Source: Falciphora oryzae (lineage: Eukaryota > Ascomycota > Sordariomycetes > Magnaporthales > Magnaporthaceae). From it: a stretch of DNA of 64,000 nucleotides. The notes beneath the pieces were generated by a model. The model ran no database searches, was not told where the DNA came from, and saw only the letters and a list, made by a program, of their open reading frames with translations. Made by a program: the position numbers and the translations under genes. Positions 32,937 to 44,420 of this stretch are shown piece by piece. Each line of letters begins with the position of its first letter. Position 1 is the stretch's first letter. The DNA is taken from assembly GCA_000733355.1 (NCBI GenBank), contig JNVV01000005.1:534649-598648 (forward strand), given 5' to 3'.

Positions 32937-34519
32937 TTACGCCATGACACCCGTCATCTCGTCGACTTTCCTCTTCTTCTCCAGGGGTTCCTGGGGAGTG
33001 TCGCTGACCGGCTCCTTGTCTGACACGACCTCCTTGCCGTGAACCTCGGGGAAGGGACTGAGGACCTTGGAGATATCGCCCCACCACTTCTCGCCAAAGA
33101 GCTTGTACCACTGCACCGTGGTCTTCAGGCCCTCGGCGAAGGTTGTCTTCTGGTCCCAGCCGAGCTGCCTGAGCTTTGTGCCGTCTACAGCGTACCGGTG
33201 GTCGTTGAAGGGACGGTCGTGGGTGTACTTGACCCATTTCTTGAACTCCTCGGGAGTGCCGTGCGGGATGCCAAGCTCCGTCAGGAGCTTACCGCACAGG
33301 TCCAGGTTGGAGATCTCGTCGTACGAACCGACGTTGTAGATCTGGCCAAGCTCTCCCTTGTGCAGGATCGTGTCGAACGCGTCTGCCGCGTCACCTGCGT
33401 ACAGATACCTGCGCGTGGGGCTGCCATCGCCGTGGAGGACAACCGGCTGCCCACGGTGAAGCAGGCTGGAGAATTTGGGGATGATCTCTGCGAGACGAGG
33501 CGAAAATTTTCAGCATACAGCAACCATGGAAATCACCCTCACGCCCCGTCTGGCCTCTTCTCCAGCACAGAGCCATGCCAAGAACTTACTCTCCGGGTAC
33601 TGATGCGGGCCATAGACGTTGTTGCTTCGCACGATAATAACGGGAAGCTTGAAGCTCTTCTGGTAGGAGTGCACCAGCATCTCGGCGGCGGCCTTGCTCG
33701 CGGCATAGGGGTTCGTGGGGGCGAGAATGCTCGTCTCCAGCAGGTCATCGTCATCATCCTTGACCTCGCCGTACACCTCGTCTGTGGAGATGTGGATGAA
33801 GCGCTTGATGTTGAACTTCTTGGCGCTCTCCAGCAGGACGTGGGTGCCGTAGACGTTGGTGTGGGTGAAGCCGTACGAGTTGCCGAAGCTCAGGTCGACG
33901 TGCGACTGAGCGGCGAAGTGGAAGATGGTGTCGATGTTGTAGCGCTCCAGACAGGCGACAACCTCGGCGGGGTTTGTGATGTCGCCCTGGTAGAAGCTGA
34001 AGTTCTTCTTGTCGTTCAGCGCCCGAGTGTTATTCAGCGAGGAGCAGTAGTCAAGCTTGTCGAACGAGACGATGTTGTAGGCGTCCGGGTAGGTCAGGGT
34101 GAGGTGGCGAACGAGCCAGCAGGCGCTGGAGTCGCGCAAAGGCCAATGTTAGTTTTCCTCGCATGCCACGGGACGCAGAGAGGCCCGGATCCGGGCCTCG
34201 CAGCATGAGCCCCGCGGGTCAGAGGGCGGTAGATTTGTCCGTACATGAAGCCGGCGCCACCCGTAATCATAATATTCTTGACATCGGGGAGCGGCTCGAA
34301 CTTTGTGCTTCCCTTGAGAATGGGCGCTTCCTTCCAGACGCCGAAGTCCTCGAAGAAGTTCTTCTCGCTTGATGCTGGCCAGGGGAGACAAACCCGAGAG
34401 TTAGTAGCTGCGAAAAGCAGGACGCTTTTTTGATCTCGCTGGTTGGGGAGAGGGCAAAGAAGAAGAATAGGAAAATGGGGCTCAATGGGCAGCTACCTAC
34501 CAATTCCGTTGGAAGCCAT
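32937..34519 (-). CDS. nucleotide-sugar 4,6-dehydratase (dTDP/UDP-glucose 4,6-dehydratase, RmlB/RHM-like)
   Basis: Four exons, 34519-34501, 34374-34245, 34125-33590 and 33487-32937, give 411 residues; the introns are 126, 119 and 102 nt and all junctions keep frame. The first exon is only 19 nt. The protein is an extended short-chain dehydrogenase: NAD-binding TGGAGFIA at 44-51, HFAAQSHVD, the catalytic ISTDEVYGE with Thr164-Asp165-Glu166, and NPYAASK with Tyr190 and Lys194. The T-D-E plus Y/K set is the signature of RmlB-type 4,6-dehydratases, which convert NDP-glucose to NDP-4-keto-6-deoxyglucose. In fungi this is the first step of UDP-rhamnose-type sugar synthesis. The partner epimerase/reductase is not in this window. 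The C-terminal tail has an unusual KKRKVDE motif. Confidence 0.92.
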
Positions 34520-37500
34520 GGTCGCGGATTGTCGTCCTCGTGCAGCGCAGTGAACAACAACGTATCAGGAAAGATCTGGCGGACAGAGGAAAATGTCGGA
34601 ACGTTAGCCACGGCGTCGCTATCGCCAAAGGAGAGAGGGTCGGCGCAAACACGGGCGGCGGGGGCCAGGGCCGAGTCGCATCGAAAGCTGACGGCCCACT
34701 TCGCGCTCAGGGTGGCAGGCATCGGACAGGCTGGGAGATGGTAATTTCTAGCTGTCACCGTCCCCGAAATCAAAAGTCGACACTCACCAGAGACAACACG
34801 TGTTCGGCTGCGACGGCAGAGCTCCAGATGAGGATTTTGGAGAGATGCTGCAGGCGCGTGGAAAATATTTCGGGGGCGGCAGGCAGCATATAATAAATTT
34901 GAGCCAATAAATTATTTGGAGGGTGCTTGCCTGCACAGCTCGAGCCCGTAAAAGTCAGGGCAGGAGTCGCCGAGGGGCATCAATCGTATCAAAGTGAGGG
35001 GCACTGCCAAATTCAGCTGTCAAGCAGCAAAAAGGGGCCAGGGTCTCACCGACTTGTGGGATGATCCCCGGTTCCCGCGAAGACTCTGATCCAATACGAC
35101 CTCGCTGCCACCAGAGGCCAGCCACCCCCACGGATGCACCGTTCCCCCTATGGTCTCTTTCGTGTTTGTTCCTTGCGTCTGCCGTCAAGCCTGGCAAAGA
35201 TGCCCTGTATCGGATGTTTGAGTTGACGGGTAGGCTAAAAGACTACGGGCGAGTGTTGGGACAGAGACAAGCGCAGGGATATTTCGAGGCCAACCATCTC
35301 AGTGCCACATCTCACTGCTGAGTGCTCCCTTTGCATCATCAATCTCCCTTTACCTCATTTCCTCTGATCTCCATTGACAGATTGTTCGCGGACGATCCAA
35401 ACAGCGGTCATCCCAATTCACGCATATCGATTCCCTGAGGCTATGATGGAATGGCAACGCCCGCGCGGAATTCAATGCAGAAAGCTCAGGCTCCCGTCCT
35501 GTCAAGCTTCGGCTCCGACAGCGCGCGCAACGATGCCACAGGCAAGCGTATGCGAGGTTGGACTTTTTGTTGCCCGCCCTGACGATCTGCGCTTACTCTC
35601 CTAGCCCCTCAACCCCTTTTCCCCGCCGACGAATTCAGGGGTCTGGACCCGATTCCTCAACCTCCAAATGGCCACAAAAGAAATAGGTCACCCTACCTGG
35701 GGCCTGGGCAGACACAGCGCGACTATCCCTCACACAGAGGGAGGGCTGATCTCCCTTCACGCTTGACTGCAGAAAGTAAAGGAGGTTACGCACGGAGGAA
35801 CAAGTATCAATCGGACGCACACGGTTCACAACACCGGCACGCCGCGGCAGCGCACCGAGGGGCGGCGGGCGAAGCTACCCCTGCGCCCCTTGCATTTCAA
35901 GATGCGGTGTCTGGACTTGAGCATGTGCATCGACACATACGTGTACCCAGCCATCGCCCGGGCCCAATGGGTGACTGGTTCCAGTGGCTAGGCTGGCGGA
36001 GAAGATCTTCTTTAGACGCCATTTGCTGTGTCGACTGGAACATGGCGGACTGAAACATAGCCGAATTGACGTCTTGGACCGCCAAGGGGGTTCGGACGAT
36101 CGATATCGTGAGTCGTGCTGCCGATCGACAACTCAAAGCCACCCTGGTTCGCACCGCTTACGGAGGATGGCGGACCTGCAGATTTTTAGGCCTGGGTTGA
36201 CGCAGCGTATTACATGCTTTGTAGAACATTCATTCATTTCAGACTTCTCCTGTCTCACTGGGATGCCCTAGGTAGGTGGACGGTTTACGACACGACAGGA
36301 TACCTGACGCATAGTATATGATATGTACCAGGCTGTGTGGGTTGCACTATTTAAAGACGGGTTGCTTTTTTTTTTTTTTTTTTTTTTTTTCTTCGCCCTT
36401 TTTGAAGCCCAGGCCTCAGACCAGCGTCCAGCAAATCCTAGCCTTCCGCAGTCCGTTCAATGTCGATGGCTGGCTTGTCGGGGGGAGCCTCGCGCACACG
36501 CGGACCATGCCACAGCGGAGCGCAAAGAAAAGCATGGACAGCGCTATAAATCCTAAAGGGATTCGAGCCAGGAAGAACATGAATTCATGATTATTATAGC
36601 TCATCACCTCATGTTTGTCTCGCCGCGACTTGTTTGGTGCCGCTAAAAATGTCCACTTGCCAACATCCGCGGAAGATTTTCGAGCGAGATCAGCCCGGCC
36701 ATCGCGCATTGACTATGATAAGCGCCTCGGCTTGGCATGGAAGCTGTGATACCCTCCCTATCCTCCCTCTATCTTCCTTCGCTTTGTGTCTAGGTAGCCC
36801 AGCCACTCCAACGGTTTAATCATTGTCTGACCATTTGACTCAGGCCTGTGCAATCACTACCGAAATCTCTACTGATCACCCACATTCAGTGCTTACCGGG
36901 CTGTCATGGAAGTACCACGCTCCCTTCACCACAAATTCTAGGCAGACGTTGGTAATGGGGCTTCGTATTTTCCTGTGGCTGCAAAGGTCCATTGTGTGCG
37001 TGATGATCGGCTACGGAAAACAGAACGAGTGGATGTTAGTTGCGTTGCTTGGCCCCATCAACACTTCTGACGTCCGTCTCCATTCCCCTCAGGGCTGATC
37101 TCTCGTGAAAGCAGCGGGCAAGCGAGTGAGAAGTCCCACGCAGCACCCCTGAGATGCCCGCAGTCCGCCCGATAATCGAGTCGCGGCCACCCATAAAATT
37201 GTCAAAGATCATTCCCAATCAGCACTAGCGCCGTTTGTCACTCCCTAACACGGGCCACTTTTCCTGCATCAGGCGAACACGACCCGAGCCCGTCTAGCCC
37301 GACAAGGGGTGCCATCCTCCTTTTTCTGGCTCACTCGCCCCATCCCGGTCGTCGCTTTTAATTTCAGCTCTGTCGCCGCCGCCAACAGATCCGCCCAGGC
37401 TGGAAAAGATTCCTCTCGCCGTCTTCCCGCCTCACCTTCGCCCAACTCGATGGTCGAGGCAGTCGCCATTGTCTCTTGACCCCTCACACAGGCAAGCGCC

Positions 37501-37611
37501 CAGGTAGTTACGGCTCAAGCATTATCGCCAATTATCGCCACTGGGCCTTTCTCTCACCCTCCGGTCGCGCTTGATCCCCGAGGAACCGACACCCCATCCC
37601 ACTTCCGCACC
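34520..37611. other. intergenic region, divergent promoters of the dehydratase and transporter genes
   Basis: About 3.1 kb between two divergently transcribed genes. It includes a run of 25 T at 36366-36390. I see no supported gene; open frames are short and without family signals. Confidence 0.5.
36366..36390 (+). repeat. poly(T) tract, 25 nt
   Basis: Uninterrupted T run within the large intergenic region. It could be a promoter-type poly(dA:dT) element or the tail of an old retroposed sequence; nothing decides. Confidence 0.9.
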
Positions 37612-39083
37612 ATGGCGGCAGCAGACGTTCGCCCGGCGCGGGCTGTCTCAGTCGCCTCGTCGAGCACAGAGACTGGCCTTGACGAGCAAGAAAAGCTGGC
37701 CAAGATCGACCCCACAGACGAAAAGAGGAACGATGTCGAAGCCGCCGACGACCGTGAGGATGCCGCCTTCCTCGGGCCGCAGGAGGCCCCTGCCAAGCCG
37801 GCAGAGCCGCCCAAGTCAAGCTTCGTCACGGCGCTGATCTGGATGGTCATCAACACGCTGGCTACCATTGGAATTGTATGTCGAGCAGGCATGGGGAGGG
37901 AGAACGGCTTCTCTCCTGCCGACGAGGCGAACAAGGACAAAGACGAGATACTAACCTGTGCGCCTTGCCCCTTCTAGGTCTTCACCAACAAGGCTATCTT
38001 CTCGGATCCGTCGCTGAAGCTGGTCCAGCTGACGTTTGCGGCCTTCCACTTCGTCGTCACCTGGTTTACCCTCTTCGTTCTCTCGCGCCCGCGCTTCAAC
38101 TTCTTCCAGTCGCGCCGCGTCAGCGTTCGTGAGATCGCCCCGCTCGCCGTCGCCATGGCGCTCAACGTCATCCTGCCGAACCTGTCGCTGGCCTTCTCGT
38201 CCGTCACCTTCTACCAGGTCGCCCGCATCCTCCTCACGCCCTGCGTGGCCGCCATGAACTTCATCCTCTACAGGGCCACCCTGCCGCGCAACGCCCTTCT
38301 CATGCTGATCCCCGCCTGCGCCGGTGTCGGTATCGTCTCGTACTACGACTCGCTGCCCTCGGGCGACGCCAACGTCAAGACGACCTCGACCCTCGGCGTC
38401 ATCTTTGCCTTCTCGGGCATCTTCGCCTCGTCGCTGTACACGGTCTGGATCGCCAGCTACCACCGCAAGCTCCAGATGAGCAGCATGCAGCTGCTGTTCA
38501 ACCAGGCGCCCGTTTCGGCCTTCCTTCTCCTTTACGTCATTCCCTTTGTCGACACCTTCCCCACCTGGAGCAACGTCCAGTTCAGCCGCTGGGTTATGAT
38601 TTTCATGGTCGGTACCCCTCTGCTTGCGCGAAGCGCTTATTCTCCGCTGCGATGTGCCCTGATTCTCGCTTCATGTGAATTCGCCCACATACTGACCGTG
38701 ATAAAACCGATTAGTCCGGTCTCTTTGCGTCATTGATCAACATTTCGCAGTTCTTCATCATTGCTCAGACCGGCCCCGTGTCCAGCACAGTCGTCGGCCA
38801 CGTCAAGACCTGCACCATCGTCGCGCTGGGCTGGATGGCCTCTGGGCGTGGTGTTGGTGACAAGTCAGTTCTTGGCGTTATGATTGCCATTGGAGGCATT
38901 GTCGGGTCAGTACCATCGTCGCCCTGCCAAGTCCTGCCGAGTGTCGTCGTTCGAAACCCCAGTTCAGGGGCTGCTGGCGTCTTTAACTTTCAACGGCCTT
39001 GTTACTAACTTTTCCCGACCCGCAGCTACTCGGTCGTCATGCTGAAGCACAACCAGAAGAAGGCCGCCCAGGGCGGAAGGTGA
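37612..39083 (+). CDS. triose-phosphate/nucleotide-sugar transporter family protein (DMT superfamily, SLC35E3-like)
   Basis: Four exons, 37612-37875, 37978-38607, 38715-38905 and 39026-39083, give 380 residues. The donor at 38608 is a weak GTCGGT, but it gives the in-frame joint IFM-SGLFASLINISQFF. About 80 residues of acidic, polar cytosolic sequence precede roughly ten hydrophobic helices. TPT-family features include NKAIFSDPSLKLVQLTFAAF, FYQVARILLTPCVAAMNF and QTGPVSSTVVGHVKTCTIVA. The C-terminus YSVVMLKHNQKKAAQ has the lysine-rich ending common in Golgi/ER members. The family moves sugar phosphates or nucleotide sugars across organelle membranes; the substrate here cannot be told. It is divergent from the nucleotide-sugar dehydratase 3 kb away. 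Confidence 0.9.
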
Positions 39084-39857
39084 TCTGTGGGTGGGTAGTA
39101 CCGAACGGTCGGTCAAGCCGCTCTACTTTAATTTCATGCTCGGGGAGATAGAGGTTTGGGGCATTTCTTTTGTCACTTTGTTTCGATATTTGCTGTCAAG
39201 CTAGGGTCATGGATGGTTCGTGGAGGTTCAAACGGTGACAGGTAGAGCCTGCTATTTTCTGATGCCCAGGTTCCCTCTATACGGTGTGTATCGTTTTTGC
39301 TGCGCTGCCCTCTGTTAAGGAAAGAAAAAAGAAAAGAAATTACCAACTACAACCCGTCCACTCGGCCTCCTGATGAGGTTACGGTCGGAAAAGACAGTTG
39401 CAAGAGCGCCGCTCGATGTGCCATCGCTGGCACAGATTTTCAAAAAGTTTATCAATGACAGCGTGGTTGTTGACTCGGGCAAACCGCATCGCACACGAGA
39501 TGCGGTGATATCTGCTCCGGCCGGGGGCCGCGCAAGCCAGGTTATGCCTCGTCAGCGACGGGCACCTGCCTGAGCATTACTCGGCCCTCCGGTGCCGGCC
39601 GCATTTCTCAATCTAGCGACGCCGCTTGTCAAGTCTAGGTGGTCCCCACGATGCCACCCATCATCCATTTAAAGTTTTGGTGAGGCTGTCTCGGAAGTCT
39701 GACCCCCCTGCCACACGTTCCCGGGCAACAGCGACATGGATGGGTTCGCGGGCCGGAAGACAACGAAGCGGCCCAAAGACACAATACAGGTTTCATCGTC
39801 CAAACGCCGGTATACGGTGATGGCCGGATCGTCATCGTGGGTAAGGTTGACAGGCAA
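39084..39857. other. intergenic region between convergent genes
   Basis: 3' regions of the transporter and RPF1. No gene is supported. Confidence 0.55.
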
Positions 39858-41275
39858 TTACAGGTTGAACTTTGTCCTGACCTTCTCCATCTTGGCCTTC
39901 CACTCCCATTGGACGGCATCGTCGCCGTCGCTGCCTGCCCTTCCGATGCCCTTGTCGACCCTCCGCAGCTTGAGCGTGAACCTCGGCCCGATCTCCTGCA
40001 GGCCGACTCGTACGTCCGAGAAGTCCGGGATCTCCTTGCCTTCCTCGTCGACGACCGTCTTCTCCGTTTGTCTCCTTTCCCTGTACTTGTAGCGGTGCCG
40101 CCTCACAAAGAGGTAGTCTCTCTGGTTGTGTATGGTCAAAACCTCTCGGCCTGCGGATGGAGTGCGTTAGGCGACCGTTATTTCCGGGAGACCACGGGAT
40201 AGAGTAGGGGCTTAGGACACTTACCGGCTATCTCTGGCTGGTACGGAAATAGCCTACGGAGAAGCTGGGCCGTAAGGAGACCGAGTGGTGTGGTGAACCG
40301 ATTCAGGAGAAGCTCCGGATAGAACCCCTGGTATGGTACATGGTAAGCATAAAGACACCCACTTGATGACGGACTTCGAATCAGTGCGGAAGGTCACTGT
40401 ACCTGGGAGTTTCCGTGCCCAGGGAGCTTGGATCCTTCGATCCAGTTTGTTATGGTAAAGTGGAAAGTCGGGCCTTCCGGTAGATGAACGATGGTGAGGC
40501 CGGTCGGCTTCTTCTGGTCCTCGCGCACCATTACGATGGCCGTGAAGCCACGGTTCGAGCCGAACTTGCAGATCTCCCGCAGCGAGTACTTGTGCGCGTA
40601 CCTGTGGCCGCTCCTCGGGACGTAGTGAGAGTTGGGGAAGAGTGAGGCGATTATCCCGGCCTCGCGGTGTATCGTTGCCCTCAGGGATGTTGTGACCAGG
40701 ATCTTGGGTTCCGGGTGGGGGCCCTCGGTGAAGAGGGTCGGGAACTTGCGCGCAATGGACGCTGGCGTTAGGTCGAGGTTCGTGCTCGTTGTCGACGGTG
40801 CGAGACTTGGGTTTCGTTGGGCGCGAATCCGCTCGAGCCGGGCATCGTCGTCCTCCTCCTCCTCCTCGCCGTCCAGCTCGTGATCGCTCCCGAGCATGCT
40901 GTCGACGTCATCGTCCTCGTCTTGCTTCTTCTCCTTCGCGGGGCCACCGTCTGCCTCCTCCAGCGCCTGGTTCTCCTCCTCTTCTATGCGCCTCCGCTTC
41001 AGCGCGGCGAGGTCGACGACCGCGCCGAGGGTGTCATCGTCGCCCTCATCCCACACACGTTTCTTGTCGATGCTGGACGGCTGATTCCGGGCGAGACGCT
41101 CTTTCTTCAGGCTCGGGTCCTTGTCCTCCTCCTTTTTCCTCCTGAACCTCTCGGCCCGTTTTTCTGCGCCGGCGGCTTGCTTATTCCTGACATGGAGTCT
41201 CTGTCTCTTGAGTTTGTTGCCCGTCTTCAGGGACAGCGACGCGCCGGAGGCGCGGCTCGACTTCTGCGAGCCCAT
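39858..41275 (-). CDS. RPF1: ribosome production factor 1 (Brix-domain protein)
   Basis: Three exons, 41275-40403, 40328-40226 and 40150-39858, give 422 residues. The introns are 74 and 75 nt, and both joints keep frame (GHGNSQ-GFYPELLLNRF and PYQPEIA-GREVLTIHNQRD). The N-terminal part is basic (KLKRQRLHVRNKQ) and then acidic, with long Asp/Glu stretches. The Brix domain follows: KILVTTSLRATIHREAGIIA, PNSHYVPRSGH, GLTIVHLPEGPTFHFTITNW, and the family end motif QEIGPRFTLKLRRVDKG. Rpf1 acts in the nucleolus in 27S pre-rRNA processing and 60S subunit assembly. It shares a 728-bp divergent promoter region with glycyl-tRNA synthetase. Confidence 0.95.
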
Positions 41276-42003
41276 TACGTCCCTTGACTTCCGGTTTCAC
41301 AGTCCTCTTGCAATATTAATTAGGGGCTTATTTGTAAAGATAGAGACGGGGTAGGCAGCGGGTGGTGAGCGGGAGTTGGTTGGTGACGGCGAGGTTTGTC
41401 GCAAAAAAATGTCCGCCAGGGGCCGAGAGTAGCCCCGACTGCTTGTCGCTGAACTTTTTTTTCCTGCACCCTGGATCGGGCGCGCAAGCTTGCGCACGGG
41501 CCACAAAGCACCGCCGTTGCCATATCGGGACGCGGAGGCTAATCAGACAAGCCGTGATAGAGATGCTTTCTCAAACTCACCGGAATCTTATACATTCTAT
41601 CTGAGAAATGGAAGGGGGGAAACGGCAAAATTAGAGAAGGTACCAGAGCTATGGAAGCATACAAATAAATAAATAAACATTGTGAGAACGAGAAAAATTA
41701 ACTGGATGAGAAAAGAGAAACGCGAATGGAAGCGGAACAGACGGGCCTTCTCCGTCCGGTAGTGCTGATAAGTGAGCCCAACCGCATTTTGGAGGGGTCA
41801 ATCCGATTCAATGGCTCCATGCGGGGCAATGACCAGATGGAACACACGCCCTGGCAGCCGAGCGAAGAAAAATAGCAACAGCTTTGAGCGCCGAGGGCGA
41901 GTCACAGCATGCGGTACAGCCCACTACGGGACGCTTTTCTGTACAAAAAATCCCAAGTTCAGAGTGACTCCCAGTGACTCACCTGGACTCCTTCAGAGCA
42001 CTT
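41276..42003. promoter_or_regulatory. bidirectional promoter region between RPF1 and glycyl-tRNA synthetase
   Basis: 728 bp separate the two divergent start codons. No other gene is visible. Both genes serve protein synthesis, so joint control is plausible; no specific motif was proven. Confidence 0.5.
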
Positions 42004-44340
42004 ATGAACGCATTGCGTCGTCTCTCTCCAGCTCCGCTGCCCACACTCGGCGTCATTCATTCTTCTCGAGCAGGCACTCGCACACTTCGGACAGCTGTTG
42101 CACCTCACTGGCGCAACCCGTTTCGTGCACCACTTGCCCCGCCGTCGCTGCAAACACGACGCGCCTTCCATAGCGACCCCCGGCTGCAGAAGAAGTACTT
42201 CCACCCCCCGCCGACCAAGCCGAGCAAGCAGAAGAAGCAGGAAGACCCGTTCAACATGGCCCCTCCCGCGACGACTCTGAAGGGCGAGCCCCTCGACCGC
42301 CAGGCATTGGACACGATGCTGCGGCGCCGCATGTTCTACACGCCGTCGTACGAGATCTACGGCGGCGTCTCGGGCCTCTACGACTATGGCCCGCCGGGTT
42401 GCGCACTGCAGGCCAACATCATTGACGCCTGGCGCAAGCACTTCGTGCTCGAGGATGACATGCTCGAGGTCGACTGTTCCGTCCTGACCCCCCACGATGT
42501 CCTGAAGACCAGCGGCCACGTCGACAAGTTCGCCGACTGGATGTGCAAGGACCCCAAGACGGGCGACATCTTCCGAGCCGACCACTACGTCGAGGAGGTC
42601 TTGGAGCAAAGGCTCAAGGGCGACAAGGAAGCGCGCGGCCAGAAGGTCGAGGAGAAAGAGGAGGACCCCAAGAAGAAGAAGAAGCTCAAGGGCCAGGAGC
42701 AGGCCATCAAGCTTGACGATGCCGTCGTCAAGGAGTACGAGGAGGTCCTGGCGCAGATCGACAACTACGACGGCAACGCCCTTGGCCAGCTGATCACCAA
42801 GTTCGACCTCAAGAACCCCGCGACCGGCCTGCTGCCCACCCCGCCCGTCTCGTTCAACTTGATGTTTGGCACCTCCATCGGCCCCAGCAGCAACCTGCCT
42901 GGCTACCTCAGGCCCGAGACAGCCCAGGGCCAGTTCCTTAACTTCGCCAAGCTGCTCGAATTTAACAATCAGCAGATGCCTTTCGCCTCAGCATCCATTG
43001 GCAAGTCCTACCGTAACGAGATCTCGCCTCGTGCGGGCCTGCTCCGCGTTCGTGAATTCCTGATGGCCGAGATTGAGCACTTTGTCGACCCTGAGGGCGG
43101 CAAGAAGCACCCCCGGTTCAGCAGCATCGCCGACATCGAGCTCGAGCTCCTGGACAGGGATACTCAGCTGTCGGGTAAGACGGAGACCAAAAAGGTCGCC
43201 ATCGGCAAGGCGGTGGCGGACGGCCTCGTGGACAACGAGACGCTCGGTTACTTCTTGGCCCGGATCCACCTGTTCCTCAAGAAGATCGGTGTCGACCAGA
43301 CCAAGATCCGGTTCCGCCAGCACATGGCCAACGAGATGGCACACTACGCCTGCGACTGCTGGGATGCTGAGCTCCTGACGTCGTACGGCTGGGTTGAGTG
43401 CGTCGGGTGCGCTGACCGGAGCGCCTACGACCTAAGCGTCCACGCCAAGAAGACTGGCGCCCCCCTAATTGTGCGTCAGCGGCTGACGGAGCCCAAGATC
43501 GTCGAGGAGTGGACCGTCGATATCGACAGGAAAAAGTTCGGCCCTAAATTCAAGAAGGAGGCCAGGTTTGTCGAGAATGCGCTCATGGCGACTACCCAAG
43601 AGCAGCGCGGCGTCCTCGCGAAGAAGCTCAATGATGAGGGTGTCATTTCGCTGGAAGTCCCTGAGGCTGCCGGCGGCAAGGCCGAGGTTGATAAGGAGGT
43701 GATCTCAATCAACTGGACGAAGAGGACCGAGAACGTCCGGGAATTTGTTCCCAACGTCATCGAGCCCTCCTTCGGTATTGGCCGAATTTTGTACTCGCTT
43801 CTGGAGCATAACTACTGGTCTCGAGGCAGCGAGGGTGGTGATGAGGCTCGCGGCGTAAGTTTGATTTACTTGCATATCTTGCGTTGCCTGCCTGGTCCAC
43901 GCCTTTTTTCTTCAAAGGAAGCCGACGGCTAACTATTATCTCAGGTTCTCTCCTTCACCCCGGTCGTTGCACCGACCAAGGTCCTGATCGTGCCCCTCTC
44001 GGGCAAGGACGAGTTCCGCCCCTTCGTGCAGAAGATCTCACAGAAGCTGCGTTCCGTCGGCGTTTCCAACAGGATCGACGACTCTTCTGCCACAATTGGC
44101 AGGCGATACAGCCGCAATGACGAGCTCGGCACGCCGCTGGGCATCACGATAGATTTCCAGACGGTCCAGGACAACACCATGACGCTGCGTGACCGCGACT
44201 CCACACGGCAGGTCCGCGCCAGCGAGGAGAAGATTGTCGAGGCGATCCAGTCTCTCGTCTCGGGCGACAAGGCATGGAAGGACATCGAGTCTGAGCTGCC
44301 AATTTTTGAGGGTCAGGAGATCGAGGTTGCCAACCGCTAA
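42004..44340 (+). CDS. GRS1: glycyl-tRNA synthetase, probably dual cytosolic and mitochondrial
   Basis: Exons 42004-43854 and 43945-44340 (90-nt intron in phase 0) give 748 residues from the first ATG. Class II features are clear: GGVSGLYDYGPPGCALQANI, motif 2 region PETAQGQFLNFAKLLE with YRNEISPRAGLLRVREF, motif 3 PSFGIGRILYSLLEHNYW, and a C-terminal anticodon-binding domain (APTKVLIVPLS to EVANR). The enzyme is the homodimeric eukaryotic type and charges tRNA-Gly. Residues 1-84 are rich in Arg, Ser and Pro with almost no acidic residues (MNALRRLSPAPL, RTAVAPHWRNPFR), like a mitochondrial targeting sequence. A second ATG at 42256, in the strong context CAACATGG, would start a 664-residue cytosolic form. 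The first ATG has a weak context, so leaky scanning fits. Confidence 0.95.
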
Positions 44341-44352
44341 TAGACGAATATG

Positions 44353-44420
44353 GAAGAAAAGAAAAGGAAAGGAAAAGAAAAGAAAAGAAAAGGAAAGGAA
44401 AAGAAAAGAAAAGAAAGGAA
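44353..44420 (+). repeat. A/G-only low-complexity tract
   Basis: Repeated AAAAG and GGAAA units just downstream of the glycyl-tRNA synthetase stop. It contains no pyrimidine over most of its length. Confidence 0.85.
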
